Source: UBA11400 sp964473555 (GTDB taxonomy: Bacteria > Bacteroidota > Rhodothermia > Balneolales > HLUCCA01). Taken from it: a stretch of DNA of 64,000 nucleotides. A program made the position numbers and the translations under genes. Within the stretch, counting starts at the first letter, position 1; every line of letters begins with the position of its first letter. The stretch covers positions 124,001 through 188,000 of the forward strand of contig CAYYPL010000006.1 of NCBI GenBank assembly GCA_964473555.1, given 5' to 3'. Under the pieces are notes generated by a model. The model was not told where the DNA came from. It saw nothing but the letters and a program-made list of their open reading frames with translations, and did no database searches. Positions 23,018 through 32,952 of the stretch are shown here, piece after piece.

Positions 23018-25204
23018 ATGGAAAATCTGATTTATCTGATTCCAGCAGCAGGTATCCTCGCACTGTTGTACACCTACATCAAATCGGCGTGGGTAGCCAA
23101 ACAAGACGTCGGAACCGAAAAAATGGCAAAGATTGCCGGTCACATCGCCGAAGGAGCCATGGCTTTTCTTCGTGCCGAGTACAAAGTTCTGGGGATTTTC
23201 GTTATTACTGTCGCCATTCTGCTCGGTATCCAGGGTAGCGTTACCGAAAACTCATCCCCACTAGTAGCACTTTCTTTCGTTGTCGGAGCCTTTTGTTCTG
23301 GCCTTGCCGGTTTCATCGGTATGAAAGTTGCAACCAAAGCTAACGTACGTACCGCTAACGCTGCTCGTGAAAGTCTCGGAAAAGCCCTTGAAGTCGCCTT
23401 TACTGGTGGTTCCGTTATGGGACTGGCTGTGGTAGGTCTCGGGGTACTCGGATTAAGCGCACTCTTTATCACCTACACTCAGATCTTCGGCACCGAAACC
23501 ATTCAAAACGTGAATCAGGTGATCACAGTGATCACTGGTTTCTCATTCGGCGCCTCATCGATTGCTCTTTTTGCTCGTGTGGGCGGTGGAATTTATACAA
23601 AAGCTGCTGACGTAGGTGCCGACCTGGTCGGTAAAGTTGAAGCCGGTATCCCCGAAGATCACCCGCTGAATCCTGCCACGATCGCCGATAACGTAGGTGA
23701 TAACGTAGGTGATGTTGCCGGTATGGGAGCTGACCTTTTCGAATCCTTCGTTGGTTCCATCATTGCAGCTATGGTTCTTGGTGCTGTATTTATGGTACTT
23801 CCTGAGTTCGGTATGAATCCACTGGCAGGGGTTATGCTTCCGATGTTCCTGGCAGCAACTGGAATCGTGATTTCAATTGTAGGTACGTTCTTCGTAAAAG
23901 TAAAAGAAGGCGGTGACCCGCAAAAAGCCCTCAACATCGGTGAGTTCGGCTCAGCCGGTATCATGGTCGTAGCATTCTATTTCCTGATTACCTGGATGCT
24001 CCCTGAAACATGGTCCTACACAGATCCCCTCTATGGAACGACCAAAGAGTATACCGCTCTTGGAATTTTCTATGCGACCATCATCGGACTTATTTCTGGT
24101 GTTCTAATCGGTATCGTAACTGAATATTACACCGGATACGGCAAAAAACCGGTTCTGGGTATCGCGCAGCAATCATTAACCGGTTCTGCAACCAATATCA
24201 TCTCCGGTCTTCAGGTGGGTATGATGTCTACCGGTATCCCAATCCTGATTATCGCCGTAGCGATCATCGGATCATTTGAATTCGGCGGACTCTATGGTAT
24301 CGCAATCGCTGCCGTGGGAATGCTCGCTAACACAGGTATCCAGTTAGCTGTCGACGCCTACGGACCCATCTCCGACAATGCAGGTGGTATTGCTGAAATG
24401 TCTGCCCTTCCTAAAGAAGTCCGTCAACGTACCGACCGTCTCGACGCCGTTGGTAACACTACTGCTGCCATCGGTAAAGGATTCGCTATCGGATCTGCAG
24501 CTCTGACTGCACTTGCCCTGTTCGGTGCCTACATGACCGCAGCCCAGATTTCAAGTATTGATTTGTCCAAAGCAAATGTAATGGCAGGTCTCTTCATTGG
24601 TGGTATGCTCACTTTCGTGTTCTCTGCGATGTCGATGGGCGCCGTCGGACGCGCCGCAATGGCCATGATTCACGAAGTACGACGTCAGTTCACTACAATC
24701 CCAGCTCTTAAAGCTGCACTCGAAGTGATGCGTAAAAACGATGGTATCGAAATGGGAAAATGGTCTAAAGCTGATCAGGATACCTTCGATGCTGCCGATG
24801 GTACTGCCGAGTACGGTAAATGTGTGGAAATCTCAACCAAATCAGCAATCCGCGAAATGGTTCTCCCAGGCCTTCTGGCAGTTGTTGTTCCTGTTGTCAT
24901 CGGTTTTGCACCTATGTTCGGTAAAGAAGCCCTTGGTGGACTCCTGGCCGGTGTTACTGTTTCCGGAGTTCTAATGGCTATCTTCCAGGCAAACGCCGGT
25001 GGTGCATGGGACAATGCCAAGAAAATGTTCGAAGCCGGCGTGGAAATCAACGGTGAGAAATACTACAAAGGCTCTGAGCCACACAAAGCTGCTGTTGTTG
25101 GCGACACCGTTGGTGATCCGTTAAAAGATACCTCCGGTCCATCTCTCAACATCCTGCTTAAACTGATTTCTGTCGTAGCTCTTGTTATCGCTACTGCACT
25201 GTAA
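23018..25204 (+). CDS. hppA: Membrane-bound ion-translocating pyrophosphatase, K+-dependent type
   Basis: Couples PPi hydrolysis to H+ (or Na+) export across the inner membrane. 728 residues with about 16 hydrophobic helices. The pyrophosphate-binding loop contains the repeated DNVGDNVGDVAGMGADLFES, and the C-terminal acidic motif is GDTVGDPLKDTSGPSLN. Alanine in GNTTAAIGKGF, where K+-independent enzymes have lysine, indicates the K+-dependent class. The pumped ion cannot be settled here. It is last in the prs-rplY-pth-hppA run and ends at a strong terminator. Confidence 0.96.
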   Translation: MENLIYLIPAAGILALLYTYIKSAWVAKQDVGTEKMAKIAGHIAEGAMAFLRAEYKVLGIFVITVAILLGIQGSVTENSSPLVALSFVVGAFCSGLAGFIGMKVATKANVRTANAARESLGKALEVAFTGGSVMGLAVVGLGVLGLSALFITYTQIFGTETIQNVNQVITVITGFSFGASSIALFARVGGGIYTKAADVGADLVGKVEAGIPEDHPLNPATIADNVGDNVGDVAGMGADLFESFVGSIIAAMVLGAVFMVLPEFGMNPLAGVMLPMFLAATGIVISIVGTFFVKVKEGGDPQKALNIGEFGSAGIMVVAFYFLITWMLPETWSYTDPLYGTTKEYTALGIFYATIIGLISGVLIGIVTEYYTGYGKKPVLGIAQQSLTGSATNIISGLQVGMMSTGIPILIIAVAIIGSFEFGGLYGIAIAAVGMLANTGIQLAVDAYGPISDNAGGIAEMSALPKEVRQRTDRLDAVGNTTAAIGKGFAIGSAALTALALFGAYMTAAQISSIDLSKANVMAGLFIGGMLTFVFSAMSMGAVGRAAMAMIHEVRRQFTTIPALKAALEVMRKNDGIEMGKWSKADQDTFDAADGTAEYGKCVEISTKSAIREMVLPGLLAVVVPVVIGFAPMFGKEALGGLLAGVTVSGVLMAIFQANAGGAWDNAKKMFEAGVEINGEKYYKGSEPHKAAVVGDTVGDPLKDTSGPSLNILLKLISVVALVIATAL

Positions 25205-25229
25205 TACGTCAACAGAGATAACCATTCTG

Positions 25230-25264
25230 AAGGGTTGTGTCCACCAGGGCGCAACCCTTTTTTT
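25230..25264 (+). terminator. Rho-independent terminator after hppA
   Basis: The stem AAGGGTTG (25230-25237) with CAACCCTT (25252-25259) is followed by seven T residues. Confidence 0.88.
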
Positions 25265-25303
25265 ATGCATAAGTTTTAACATCTATACCGGGTAAAGATT
25301 ACT

Positions 25304-25311
25304 TAACTTTG
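25304..25311 (+). promoter_or_regulatory. -7 promoter element for the TonB receptor/lipoprotein pair
   Basis: TAACTTTG is an exact TAnnTTTG match, about 69 bases before the receptor ATG. The -33 side is weak (TTTT about 26 bases upstream). Confidence 0.45.
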
Positions 25312-25379
25312 TATGCAAACAGCATATTTCCGTTAGACTTATAGATAGACCGTTGAGAGGATAGATTAAACTTATTTTT

Positions 25380-27659
25380 ATGTCATTTTCCAGGTTAGTA
25401 CTGACTATTTATGTCTTTATCATTGTATTTGTTGCACTTAATTCCAGCGTTTACGCTCAAAATCCTGCTTCTTACACGTTACGAGGACTAATTACAGATG
25501 TGCAAACAGGTGAGCCTTTGGAATTCGCACATGTTCAACTTGTTCGCCTCGCTACCAATCAGCAGGTAGTTTCTACGTCTAATTCAAATGGCGTCTACGA
25601 GTTTAGATCCGTTTTGCGTGGCAGTTACCGACTCTCAGTTCGTTTTATTGGGTACGAAAATTTCAATGATACACTTGTGGTTGATGGCGATCTCGCTTCG
25701 GTAACTCTAAATATCAGGCTTCAATCAACCAGCCAGAATCTGAGTGAAGTGATTGTCTCCGGGAACCAGCAACTCGACGTCCAGCGTCCTGGACAAATCA
25801 CGATTCGAAGTGATGACTTTCGCCGCACCCCTACACCAGCGGGATCTGCCGACCTGATGGGTTACCTTCAATCACAGCCCGGAGTCGTCGTTACAGGCGA
25901 TCGTGGTGGTCAATTGTTTGTACGCGGTGGTCTCCCATCAGAAAATATGGTACTTATGGACGGAACCATGGTTTTCCAACCATTTCATATTATCGGATTC
26001 TTTTCCATTTTTCCGGAAGAAGTGGTTTCTAAGGCAGATCTTTTTGCTGGTGGTTTCGGACCACGCTACAGCGGACGTACATCTTCGGTAATGGACGTTA
26101 AACTCAAGAATGGTAACCTGTACAATCGAAAATGGTCAGCGTCTTTGAGCCCTTACCTGTCTTCATTATATGTTGAGAGTCCAATCGAAAAAGGAAAGAG
26201 CTCTTTTTTTGTTTCTGCACGAGGATCCTTGATTGAAGAGTCCAGTGATCTTTACCTGAGTGAGCAGCAACCACTCAAATTCAACAGTCAATTAATTAAA
26301 TACAGCAATGTCAGTGAACAAGGGTTCAATTGTTCTGCTCATGTACTGCGGACCTATGATAGAGGACAACTGGACTACACCAACGGATCCTATTTCAAAT
26401 GGAACAACTTCGTGACCGGTGGTCGCTGTGCCGGAGTATCACAATCTTCCAATCTGTCCTATTTCGAAATCAATGTTGGTATTTCGTATGCTTCCAATGA
26501 AGTTGGAACAGCTGAGACTCGCGGCAGGAACTCTACGATCATGAAATCACAGGCAGATGTCAACTTCATGCAAAATTTCGGTGCAAACAGACTCGATTAT
26601 GGAGCTTTTGTAGCATTTAACGAACTCAGTTATGACATCGCAGATCTCTTTGCCGGAATTAAAAGCAATGAAGAGACCATGATCAGTGTTGGTCTTTATT
26701 CAGCACTTAACATTCCATTGGCTAAAAACCTCTCTATTGATCCCGGTGTAGTTTTCACTACATACCTTGGCTATCTGAGTCCAAGCATCGAGCCACGTGT
26801 GCAGACAACGTGGTCACCACGTGGGATTCCAAATGAGCGGCTTAACCTGGCCTGGGGCTTATATAAACAACCTATAGTAGGTATTGCTGATTTCAGAGAT
26901 GCTGGAACTGCATTTACTGCATATATGCCAATTCCGGATGACAATCGCGCCCAAAGTGCAGAACATTTTATGGCGGGTTGGCATCAACCTATCGGACAGT
27001 TCATCAATATGAGTATTGAAGGGTATTATAAGCGAATCAAAGATGTACCTGTTTCGGTCTGGAGCAGCGTGGCACGTTTTACTACAGACTTAGCTTATGC
27101 CAATGGTGAAGTATTTGGATCTGATTTCAGGCTTAACTTTAATCACCGCTTTTTTTATGGTAGCATCGGCTACGGATTCTCCTGGACAGAGTATTCTACA
27201 GCCCAGGACCATTTTAACACCTGGTTCGGTGAGCCTGTCAAAAATTATAATCCCCCACAGGACCGCCGACACCAGATCACATTGCAGACCGGATACGAAC
27301 GCGGATTATTCAAAGCCAATATCAGTTGGGTGTATGGTTCTGGATTCCCCTTCACACAGGTTATGGGCTTCGATTCGTTCTATCGTTTCGAAGATCAGAT
27401 CCCGAATGTTTCCGAGACCTATGGAGTCCCTCGTGTTTTGATGGAAAAAGCGTTCAAGGGTAGATTACCAGACTTTCATCGATTGGACGCCTCCATTCAA
27501 CAAGGTATGAATTGGGGTCCAGCTCGTGTAAACCTACAGGGCGGAGTATTGAATGCATACAACTGGAACAACATTTTCTATTATGATGTGTTCAACCAGA
27601 ACAAAATTATGCAACTTCCTTTGATGCCATATGTCTCCATTAAAATCGAATCCAAATAG
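25380..27659 (+). CDS. TonB-dependent outer-membrane receptor with carboxypeptidase-regulatory N-terminus
   Basis: 759 residues. The signal peptide ends near SSVYAQ. A CarboxypepD_reg-like beta domain (about 33-115; LRGLITDVQTGEPLEFAHV) is followed by the plug domain (about 125-235; QPGVVVTGDRGGQLFVRGG) and a 22-strand-type barrel. It imports an unknown ligand using TonB energy. The stop is two bases from the next gene, a DUF4249-like lipoprotein, a pairing seen repeatedly in Bacteroidota. At 759 residues it is shorter than SusC proper. Confidence 0.9.
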   Translation: MSFSRLVLTIYVFIIVFVALNSSVYAQNPASYTLRGLITDVQTGEPLEFAHVQLVRLATNQQVVSTSNSNGVYEFRSVLRGSYRLSVRFIGYENFNDTLVVDGDLASVTLNIRLQSTSQNLSEVIVSGNQQLDVQRPGQITIRSDDFRRTPTPAGSADLMGYLQSQPGVVVTGDRGGQLFVRGGLPSENMVLMDGTMVFQPFHIIGFFSIFPEEVVSKADLFAGGFGPRYSGRTSSVMDVKLKNGNLYNRKWSASLSPYLSSLYVESPIEKGKSSFFVSARGSLIEESSDLYLSEQQPLKFNSQLIKYSNVSEQGFNCSAHVLRTYDRGQLDYTNGSYFKWNNFVTGGRCAGVSQSSNLSYFEINVGISYASNEVGTAETRGRNSTIMKSQADVNFMQNFGANRLDYGAFVAFNELSYDIADLFAGIKSNEETMISVGLYSALNIPLAKNLSIDPGVVFTTYLGYLSPSIEPRVQTTWSPRGIPNERLNLAWGLYKQPIVGIADFRDAGTAFTAYMPIPDDNRAQSAEHFMAGWHQPIGQFINMSIEGYYKRIKDVPVSVWSSVARFTTDLAYANGEVFGSDFRLNFNHRFFYGSIGYGFSWTEYSTAQDHFNTWFGEPVKNYNPPQDRRHQITLQTGYERGLFKANISWVYGSGFPFTQVMGFDSFYRFEDQIPNVSETYGVPRVLMEKAFKGRLPDFHRLDASIQQGMNWGPARVNLQGGVLNAYNWNNIFYYDVFNQNKIMQLPLMPYVSIKIESK

Positions 27660-27661
27660 TA

Positions 27662-28501
27662 ATGAATCGCTTTAATCTGCTATTATCCGTCGTAGCTCTG
27701 TTGAGCTTCGTTGCCGTTATTGGATGTAACGACACCTTTGAACCGTTACAACCTAATGATAAATATGTCTATTCAATGTACGGAACCCTTGACGTCACAG
27801 CCGACACACAGTGGGTTCGTGTCATGCCTATTGGCGATCGTCTGTTTAACAGTAATCCAACTCCCAACGGAACTGTTGTAACGTTGAAAAATCTGGAAAC
27901 CAACATCACGGTTACACTTCAAGATTCCCTTTTTGAGTTTGGCGGGCCTGCATTTGTGTGGAACTATTATACCACAGTTCCTATTCAACCGGAGACGATG
28001 TACGAACTTAGAGCTACTACAACAGACGGAAGATATAGTTCGGCAACGATAATGACTCCAAAAAAACTTACTCCGCCCAATGTTGGCTATAATTTGATAG
28101 CAGAACGGGGTGAAGTGGATGGATTAACGGATGAAAACCTGGTCGTTGCAGAAGTTACCTACTGGGCTCAGTTCCTCGACGACATGGGTAACTGGACAGA
28201 TTTTGAGAAGTATGTCATCTCGGTTCGTAGAAATGCAAGCGTACTTCCTATAAGAGGTACCTTTAAATTTACGTTTGATTCCAGAACTCTATTAAATCGG
28301 GCTGTAGGAGTACCTTTCAATCGTATCCGTATCGATAATGTGTATGTGAGAGTGGCTACGGCAAACTCAACCTGGCCCTCGTATGTAAACTTATCTGATG
28401 AAGAATCCGTTATGCCAGATGTGGTTTCCAATGTGAATCATGGTACCGGATATATCGCTACTGTTTCAAGTCACTTTTTACCAGTTCCTCGTGGTTTATA
28501 A
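27662..28501 (+). CDS. DUF4249-like lipoprotein partner of the TonB receptor
   Basis: 279 residues. The N-terminus is a lipoprotein signal (LLSFVAVIGC, Cys at about residue 22), so it is probably anchored in the outer membrane. The body looks beta-rich: TVVTLKNLETNITVTLQDS and PIQPETMYELRATTTDGRYS resemble DUF4249. It is presumed to work with the upstream receptor at the surface. Substrate unknown. It is translationally adjacent to the receptor (two-base gap) and ends at a small terminator. Confidence 0.75.
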   Translation: MNRFNLLLSVVALLSFVAVIGCNDTFEPLQPNDKYVYSMYGTLDVTADTQWVRVMPIGDRLFNSNPTPNGTVVTLKNLETNITVTLQDSLFEFGGPAFVWNYYTTVPIQPETMYELRATTTDGRYSSATIMTPKKLTPPNVGYNLIAERGEVDGLTDENLVVAEVTYWAQFLDDMGNWTDFEKYVISVRRNASVLPIRGTFKFTFDSRTLLNRAVGVPFNRIRIDNVYVRVATANSTWPSYVNLSDEESVMPDVVSNVNHGTGYIATVSSHFLPVPRGL

Positions 28502-28521
28502 ACTAAATCTGTGTGGTAGGT

Positions 28522-28541
28522 AAGGTTAGTTAACCTTTTTT
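28522..28541 (+). terminator. Terminator after the DUF4249-like gene
   Basis: AAGGTT (28522-28527) pairs with AACCTT (28532-28537) and runs into six T residues. It overlaps the rnhA stop codon on the opposite strand. Confidence 0.6.
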
Positions 28542-28990
28542 GAGGCTTCTACAGCCAAAGCATCCACTCTGTTATTGCGCTCGTCTGTCGAGTGACCTTT
28601 CACTTTTTTCCAGGTAACTACATGAGGTTCAATGGCATCCAGCATCTCTATCCATAGATCCTGATTCTCTACCGGTTTCTTGTCCGCTTTATTCCATCCA
28701 CGCTTAATCCACCCATCTATCCATTTATCCTGGAAAGCATTGATGATAAGCGCACTATCACTGCATATCGTAACAAGGCAAGGTTTGTTCAAGGCCTGTA
28801 AGCCCCGGATGATCGCGGTCATTTCCATTCGGTTGTTCGTTGTATTCGGCTCCCCTCCCGACAGTTCCTTGGATACCCCGTTCCACTCCAACAGTACTCC
28901 CCATCCACCTGGACCGGGATTCCCACTGCATGCCCCATCAGTGTACATCAGCACTTCAGGTTTATCTGACGAGTTGCTTGATTTTGTCAT
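28526..28990 (-). CDS. rnhA: Ribonuclease HI
   Basis: Degrades RNA in RNA-DNA hybrids. 154 residues, standard length. The catalytic carboxylates are in YTDGACSGNPGPGGWG, MEMTAIIRGL (Glu), ICSDSALIINAF and NNRVDALA, with the active-site His in VKGHSTDE. It starts four bases after the pyrF stop and is probably co-transcribed with it. Confidence 0.96.
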   Translation of the reverse strand: MTKSSNSSDKPEVLMYTDGACSGNPGPGGWGVLLEWNGVSKELSGGEPNTTNNRMEMTAIIRGLQALNKPCLVTICSDSALIINAFQDKWIDGWIKRGWNKADKKPVENQDLWIEMLDAIEPHVVTWKKVKGHSTDERNNRVDALAVEASKKVN

Positions 28991-28994
28991 TCAA

Positions 28995-29861
28995 TCAGCC
29001 CTCAATATTTAGATGATGTAAAGTTTGTTGGGTCAGTAATCCTAAAGTGTCTTTATAGAACATAGTGGCATCCCGAATCACATTCATGAATTCCTCATCC
29101 GTTTTGGAATCAGAAGCGTATAGAATGGCTCTGCTTACGTTAATTATTGGTACGCCGCGATGAGAAGTCAGTGCATCCTTCAACTCCTGTATATCTCCAC
29201 CCTGAGTTCCAACACCGGGTATGAGTAAAGTCGCTTTGTTGTAGTGTCTAATTACTTTTTGAACCAGATCAGGTCTGGTCGCACCTATTACCATTCCTGG
29301 ATGTCCGTTGGAAACCAGATAGCGTTTATTAAGTTCAGTTGCAATGTACTCCGCCATCATATCGAATCCTGCGAAAGGTTTTAGCAGAAAGTCAGCTGCA
29401 CCCGGATTGGAGGTCAGTGTAAGAGCGAATAAGGCTTTAGTTTTATCAGTTAAAAACGCGTCCAGCGTTTCGAATCCCATTAAAGGAGAAACCGTTACGG
29501 AATCACACTTCCATACCTTAAAGTAGGCTTCCGCATACTTGGATGCCGTATTTCCAATATCTCCCCGTTTGGCATCAGCAATTGAAACGACATCACCGGG
29601 TATCCGTTGCATGATCTGTTCAAAACTTCGGATACCATCAGAGCCCAGAGCTTCAAAAAACGCCAGATTCGGTTTGTAGGCGATAACAAGATCACACGTA
29701 GCATCTATTACGAGTCTGCAAAATTCGGTTACCATGGCCGATGTAGAAGTATGTCTACGCCTGATAAATTCGGGAATTCGGGCTGGGTCGGGATCTAGAC
29801 CAATACAAAGAATTGTATGTTTAATTTGAACAGCTTGATGGAGTTTATCAGTAAATATCAT
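28995..29861 (-). CDS. pyrF: Orotidine 5'-phosphate decarboxylase, long form
   Basis: Last step of UMP synthesis. At 288 residues it is the longer (type 2, PyrF of mycobacteria and Bacteroidota) form. The catalytic Lys-Asp network is in DAKRGDIGNTASKYA. CIGLDPDP at the N-terminus and IPGVGTQGGD, which binds phosphate, complete the picture. A -7 element lies about 38 bases upstream. Confidence 0.95.
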   Translation of the reverse strand: MIFTDKLHQAVQIKHTILCIGLDPDPARIPEFIRRRHTSTSAMVTEFCRLVIDATCDLVIAYKPNLAFFEALGSDGIRSFEQIMQRIPGDVVSIADAKRGDIGNTASKYAEAYFKVWKCDSVTVSPLMGFETLDAFLTDKTKALFALTLTSNPGAADFLLKPFAGFDMMAEYIATELNKRYLVSNGHPGMVIGATRPDLVQKVIRHYNKATLLIPGVGTQGGDIQELKDALTSHRGVPIINVSRAILYASDSKTDEEFMNVIRDATMFYKDTLGLLTQQTLHHLNIEG

Positions 29862-29898
29862 GGTAGAGGTGTAGCCGTTTATCCAATTTATAACCGCC

Positions 29899-29906
29899 CA
29901 AAAATA
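29899..29906 (-). promoter_or_regulatory. -7 promoter element for pyrF-rnhA
   Basis: On the minus strand TATTTTTG is an exact TAnnTTTG match, giving a leader of about 30 bases. No good -33 element was found. Confidence 0.4.
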
Positions 29907-29933
29907 GGGACTTTGTCGATTGAATCTTTATAT

Positions 29934-29972
29934 AAAAACAGAAGCCCGAAAGTGTATGCCTTCCGGGCTTCT
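29934..29972 (-). terminator. Terminator of the 932-residue TonB receptor gene
   Basis: AGAAGCCCG (29940-29948) pairs with CGGGCTTCT (29964-29972). Read on the minus strand the hairpin is followed by TGTTTTTATATA. Confidence 0.8.
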
Positions 29973-29999
29973 GAATCACATACATCAACGACGAGAAAA

Positions 30000-32798
30000 T
30001 CAGAAGGAATATCCTACGGTCATCAGATACATTCTTCCAATTGTTGGAGTACCTGCAAACTGAACCTGATTATCGTTCAGCATATTTGTACCCATAATTG
30101 AGAAGCGCAGACCAGGGACGTCCTGTACATCAAAACCTGCGTTGATATCCAGACTGGAGTAGTTCTTGATTCGCTCATACTCACCCGTTGCCGTATTCAG
30201 TGTAGAGTAAATTCCGGATGAGATCGGGAAACCCTCAACAAAACGGAAACGTGCGGTTATATCAAAACCAGAATCACGCTTGTCATAACCAAATCCTACC
30301 ATGTACTTGTTTTGAGGTGCATTCAGGAAAATATTGAAGTCAGGATTTCCGTCCAGATTCAACCACTTCTCTTCAGATACATATGAATAGTTACCCATTA
30401 AACGGAATTCACTATTCACCAGGTACTCAAATCCGGTATCAATTCCCCAGTATTCAATTTCACCAAAGTTACGGTACGTCAAAATGACAGCATTACGATC
30501 GAACGCTTCACGTGGTGTTACTACCCCAAGTGGCAAGGATCCGAGTCCAGCACCTACTTGTCCGGCGATGAACGCTGCCTGACCCTGAGCCATTTGCGGA
30601 GGCATACCTTGCGACACAAACACGTTGGTTAGGTACTGAGTCAGGTATGTTGTTGCATTCGCACCACTCACAAACACGTTTGGTGTCTCGACGAGCAATG
30701 GCCCAACGAAGTTTTGTGCTTTCGTGTAGTACACATCAGCAGACAGGAGTAACCTGTTGTCTATAATGCCTTTGTAACCGATTTCGAATGTGTTGTATGT
30801 GGTTGGTTGAATGGCTGAAATATCAGTTACATCAGAAACTGGATCAAATCTACCGCTACCGGTGTTCAGATTAGCTAATCCCATTCCGATACCCGCGTAA
30901 GTTCCACCTGCCGGATTCGCGCTTCCAGGAACGGGGGCCACTGCCATTGCAGGTGCCAGAGCGGCGAGTGCAGGATTCGAAGCGAACAATGCCTGAAGTG
31001 CACTTCTCATCAGAGCCCAGGTAGCAGGATCTTGGGTATTCAAAGTAAATGGAGGGGTTCCGGCTGGAGCCAGGTTAGATACCCACTTCGGACGACCATT
31101 CGCATCTCGCTCAAATGAGAATCCACCACCAGGTACACCCTGTGCACGTACACTTAGGTTGTAGAACCCACCAATCGGGATTTGTGCAGCTAACAGATCC
31201 AGGAAGAGGTTGTTAGATGATGGTGTGCTGAAAGATCGGTTGTACGTGAATCTAAAGTTCTGATTCTGAATCGGACGAACAACCAATGCAGCCCTTGGTG
31301 AAAATACCGGATCATTCAATTTTGAGTGCTTATCTACTCGGAATGAACCTAACAAATCAATTTTACTAGTCAGGGACAGCTTGGATTGCAAGTATCCACC
31401 AAACTCATTATACACATCATCGCCTTCGTATCGACCATTGATAGTACCTTCTGTCCGTGGTGTAGTCTGTAAGAAATCAGCTCCGTAAACGAAGTTAAAT
31501 TTGCCTAAGTCCGTTGAATGCTGGATCTGAGCTACAGTCAGGTATGATTTGTCAATGATTGGAAGTCCAGTCGGAATGATGTAGGTATCTCCCGAGTTAG
31601 AACTGTTAACAAACGCCTGTGCGAACCAGTTTTTGTACAAGAATCTCATCTGAGCATAGGTGTATGTCCAGTTAATCCCCTGTCCAGCACCAAGTCCTGT
31701 AAGATCAATATTGCTTGAACGGTTAAATCCCGTGTTCAGAATCACGGTGAAATCATCAGTTAGACGGTAGTCAAAACGAGCGTCCAATCCTAATTTTTCG
31801 ATATCATAGTCACGAACACCAATTCGACTGGCAACGCCCGGATCTTGCGCACTGACTGGTCGGGCAAAGTATGCATTTCTGGCATTCAATTCCTGATCAC
31901 GATAGGTGTTACCTTCCGGTAATTCATACTCTTCGGCCTGTAAGAATTGACCAGACACTTTGACACCAAATTTATTGTTAAAGTTGTGTGCTGTTCTGAA
32001 CTGCGCCTTCATCAGACTTTGCTCACCATAGGTGACTGACACATTAGTTCCTGTTGATGTCAGTGGAGACTTGGTGATCATGTGCATTACACCAGAGTTT
32101 GTGTTCGGGCCATAGAGAGCCGCACCAGGACCAAGCACCAATTCAACACTTTCAATGTCATCGTTGGTCGCAGGAATAAAGTGTAGAATATTAGCACGCA
32201 ATGAGGGTACGTGTGCAATTCGATTGTCTGTCAAAACCAACAATGATCCCGAAAAGATGTTGTTGAATCCACGTGTAACCGCAGTTTGAGATATTACTCC
32301 CTGCTGAGCTATATCTACAGCTGTAAGCCCTTTAATGAATTCAGCAGGACTCACAGAGTTCACGTTCTGAATGTCACGAGGAGTCACAACCTGTATAGAA
32401 GCAGGCGCTTCTGTTACCTTCTCAGCTGCTTTTGATGCGGATACAACAACTGGGTTTAAACTCACACCAGGAGTCATTTCCACAGTTATGTTGGTGACAT
32501 TCCCATCAGAAACACTGATCTCGGTTATATTGACATCCACATACCCAACATAGCTAACCCGGGCGGTATAAGTCCCTGCTGTTAGATTTGTGAATGAGAA
32601 CTGCCCATCTAGACCTGAGTTTGTTCCCCTGGAGGCTCCAGAATTCTCTAACTGCAACAAGATACTGGCTCCAATAAGCCGTTCACCCGTTGAATTGTCT
32701 GTTACAGTCCCGGTTAATGTACCCTGAGCAACCGCCAGTTGGACACTTGCAAAAAGGCAAACGAATAAAAGTAAGGCTTTGTTGATTTTGAAAACCAT
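30000..32798 (-). CDS. TonB-dependent outer-membrane receptor, large
   Basis: 932 residues. The signal peptide ends at QLAVAQ (about residue 25). The CarboxypepD_reg domain spans about 27-110 (GTVTDNSTGERLIGASI). The plug domain spans about 115-240 (VVVSASKAAEKVTEAPASI, then ELVLGPGAALYGPNTNSGV). The rest is the barrel, ending GRMYLMTVGYSF with terminal Phe. The extracellular part has an unusually Ala/Pro/Gly-rich loop near residues 590-640. It is transcribed alone, with its own promoter and terminator. Ligand unknown; no SusD-like partner follows. Confidence 0.92.
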   Translation of the reverse strand: MVFKINKALLLFVCLFASVQLAVAQGTLTGTVTDNSTGERLIGASILLQLENSGASRGTNSGLDGQFSFTNLTAGTYTARVSYVGYVDVNITEISVSDGNVTNITVEMTPGVSLNPVVVSASKAAEKVTEAPASIQVVTPRDIQNVNSVSPAEFIKGLTAVDIAQQGVISQTAVTRGFNNIFSGSLLVLTDNRIAHVPSLRANILHFIPATNDDIESVELVLGPGAALYGPNTNSGVMHMITKSPLTSTGTNVSVTYGEQSLMKAQFRTAHNFNNKFGVKVSGQFLQAEEYELPEGNTYRDQELNARNAYFARPVSAQDPGVASRIGVRDYDIEKLGLDARFDYRLTDDFTVILNTGFNRSSNIDLTGLGAGQGINWTYTYAQMRFLYKNWFAQAFVNSSNSGDTYIIPTGLPIIDKSYLTVAQIQHSTDLGKFNFVYGADFLQTTPRTEGTINGRYEGDDVYNEFGGYLQSKLSLTSKIDLLGSFRVDKHSKLNDPVFSPRAALVVRPIQNQNFRFTYNRSFSTPSSNNLFLDLLAAQIPIGGFYNLSVRAQGVPGGGFSFERDANGRPKWVSNLAPAGTPPFTLNTQDPATWALMRSALQALFASNPALAALAPAMAVAPVPGSANPAGGTYAGIGMGLANLNTGSGRFDPVSDVTDISAIQPTTYNTFEIGYKGIIDNRLLLSADVYYTKAQNFVGPLLVETPNVFVSGANATTYLTQYLTNVFVSQGMPPQMAQGQAAFIAGQVGAGLGSLPLGVVTPREAFDRNAVILTYRNFGEIEYWGIDTGFEYLVNSEFRLMGNYSYVSEEKWLNLDGNPDFNIFLNAPQNKYMVGFGYDKRDSGFDITARFRFVEGFPISSGIYSTLNTATGEYERIKNYSSLDINAGFDVQDVPGLRFSIMGTNMLNDNQVQFAGTPTIGRMYLMTVGYSF

Positions 32799-32886
32799 AC
32801 GTACCCCGTAGTTAATTGATTTGTTTGAATGTAGTTAGGCGACCTTGACGAACTTCCAGACACATATGGAAGCCCTTCCACGACGC

Positions 32887-32917
32887 GAAAAATAATTGAA
32901 ATATCAGTGAAGTCAAA
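32887..32917 (-). promoter_or_regulatory. Promoter of the 932-residue TonB receptor gene
   Basis: On the minus strand a TTTG -33 element (32914-32917) and TATTTTTC (32887-32894, one mismatch to TAnnTTTG) are 19 bp apart. The leader of about 80 bases contains an inverted repeat, CTTCCA and TGGAAG spaced by eight bases. Confidence 0.5.
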
Positions 32918-32952
32918 CGAAAATAATCATTACCCACTAAAAAAACTTCATT

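Noticed and set aside
32799..32886. Riboswitch in the TonB receptor leader
   Set aside because: Only a short inverted repeat was found; no cobalamin or other riboswitch signature was recognised.
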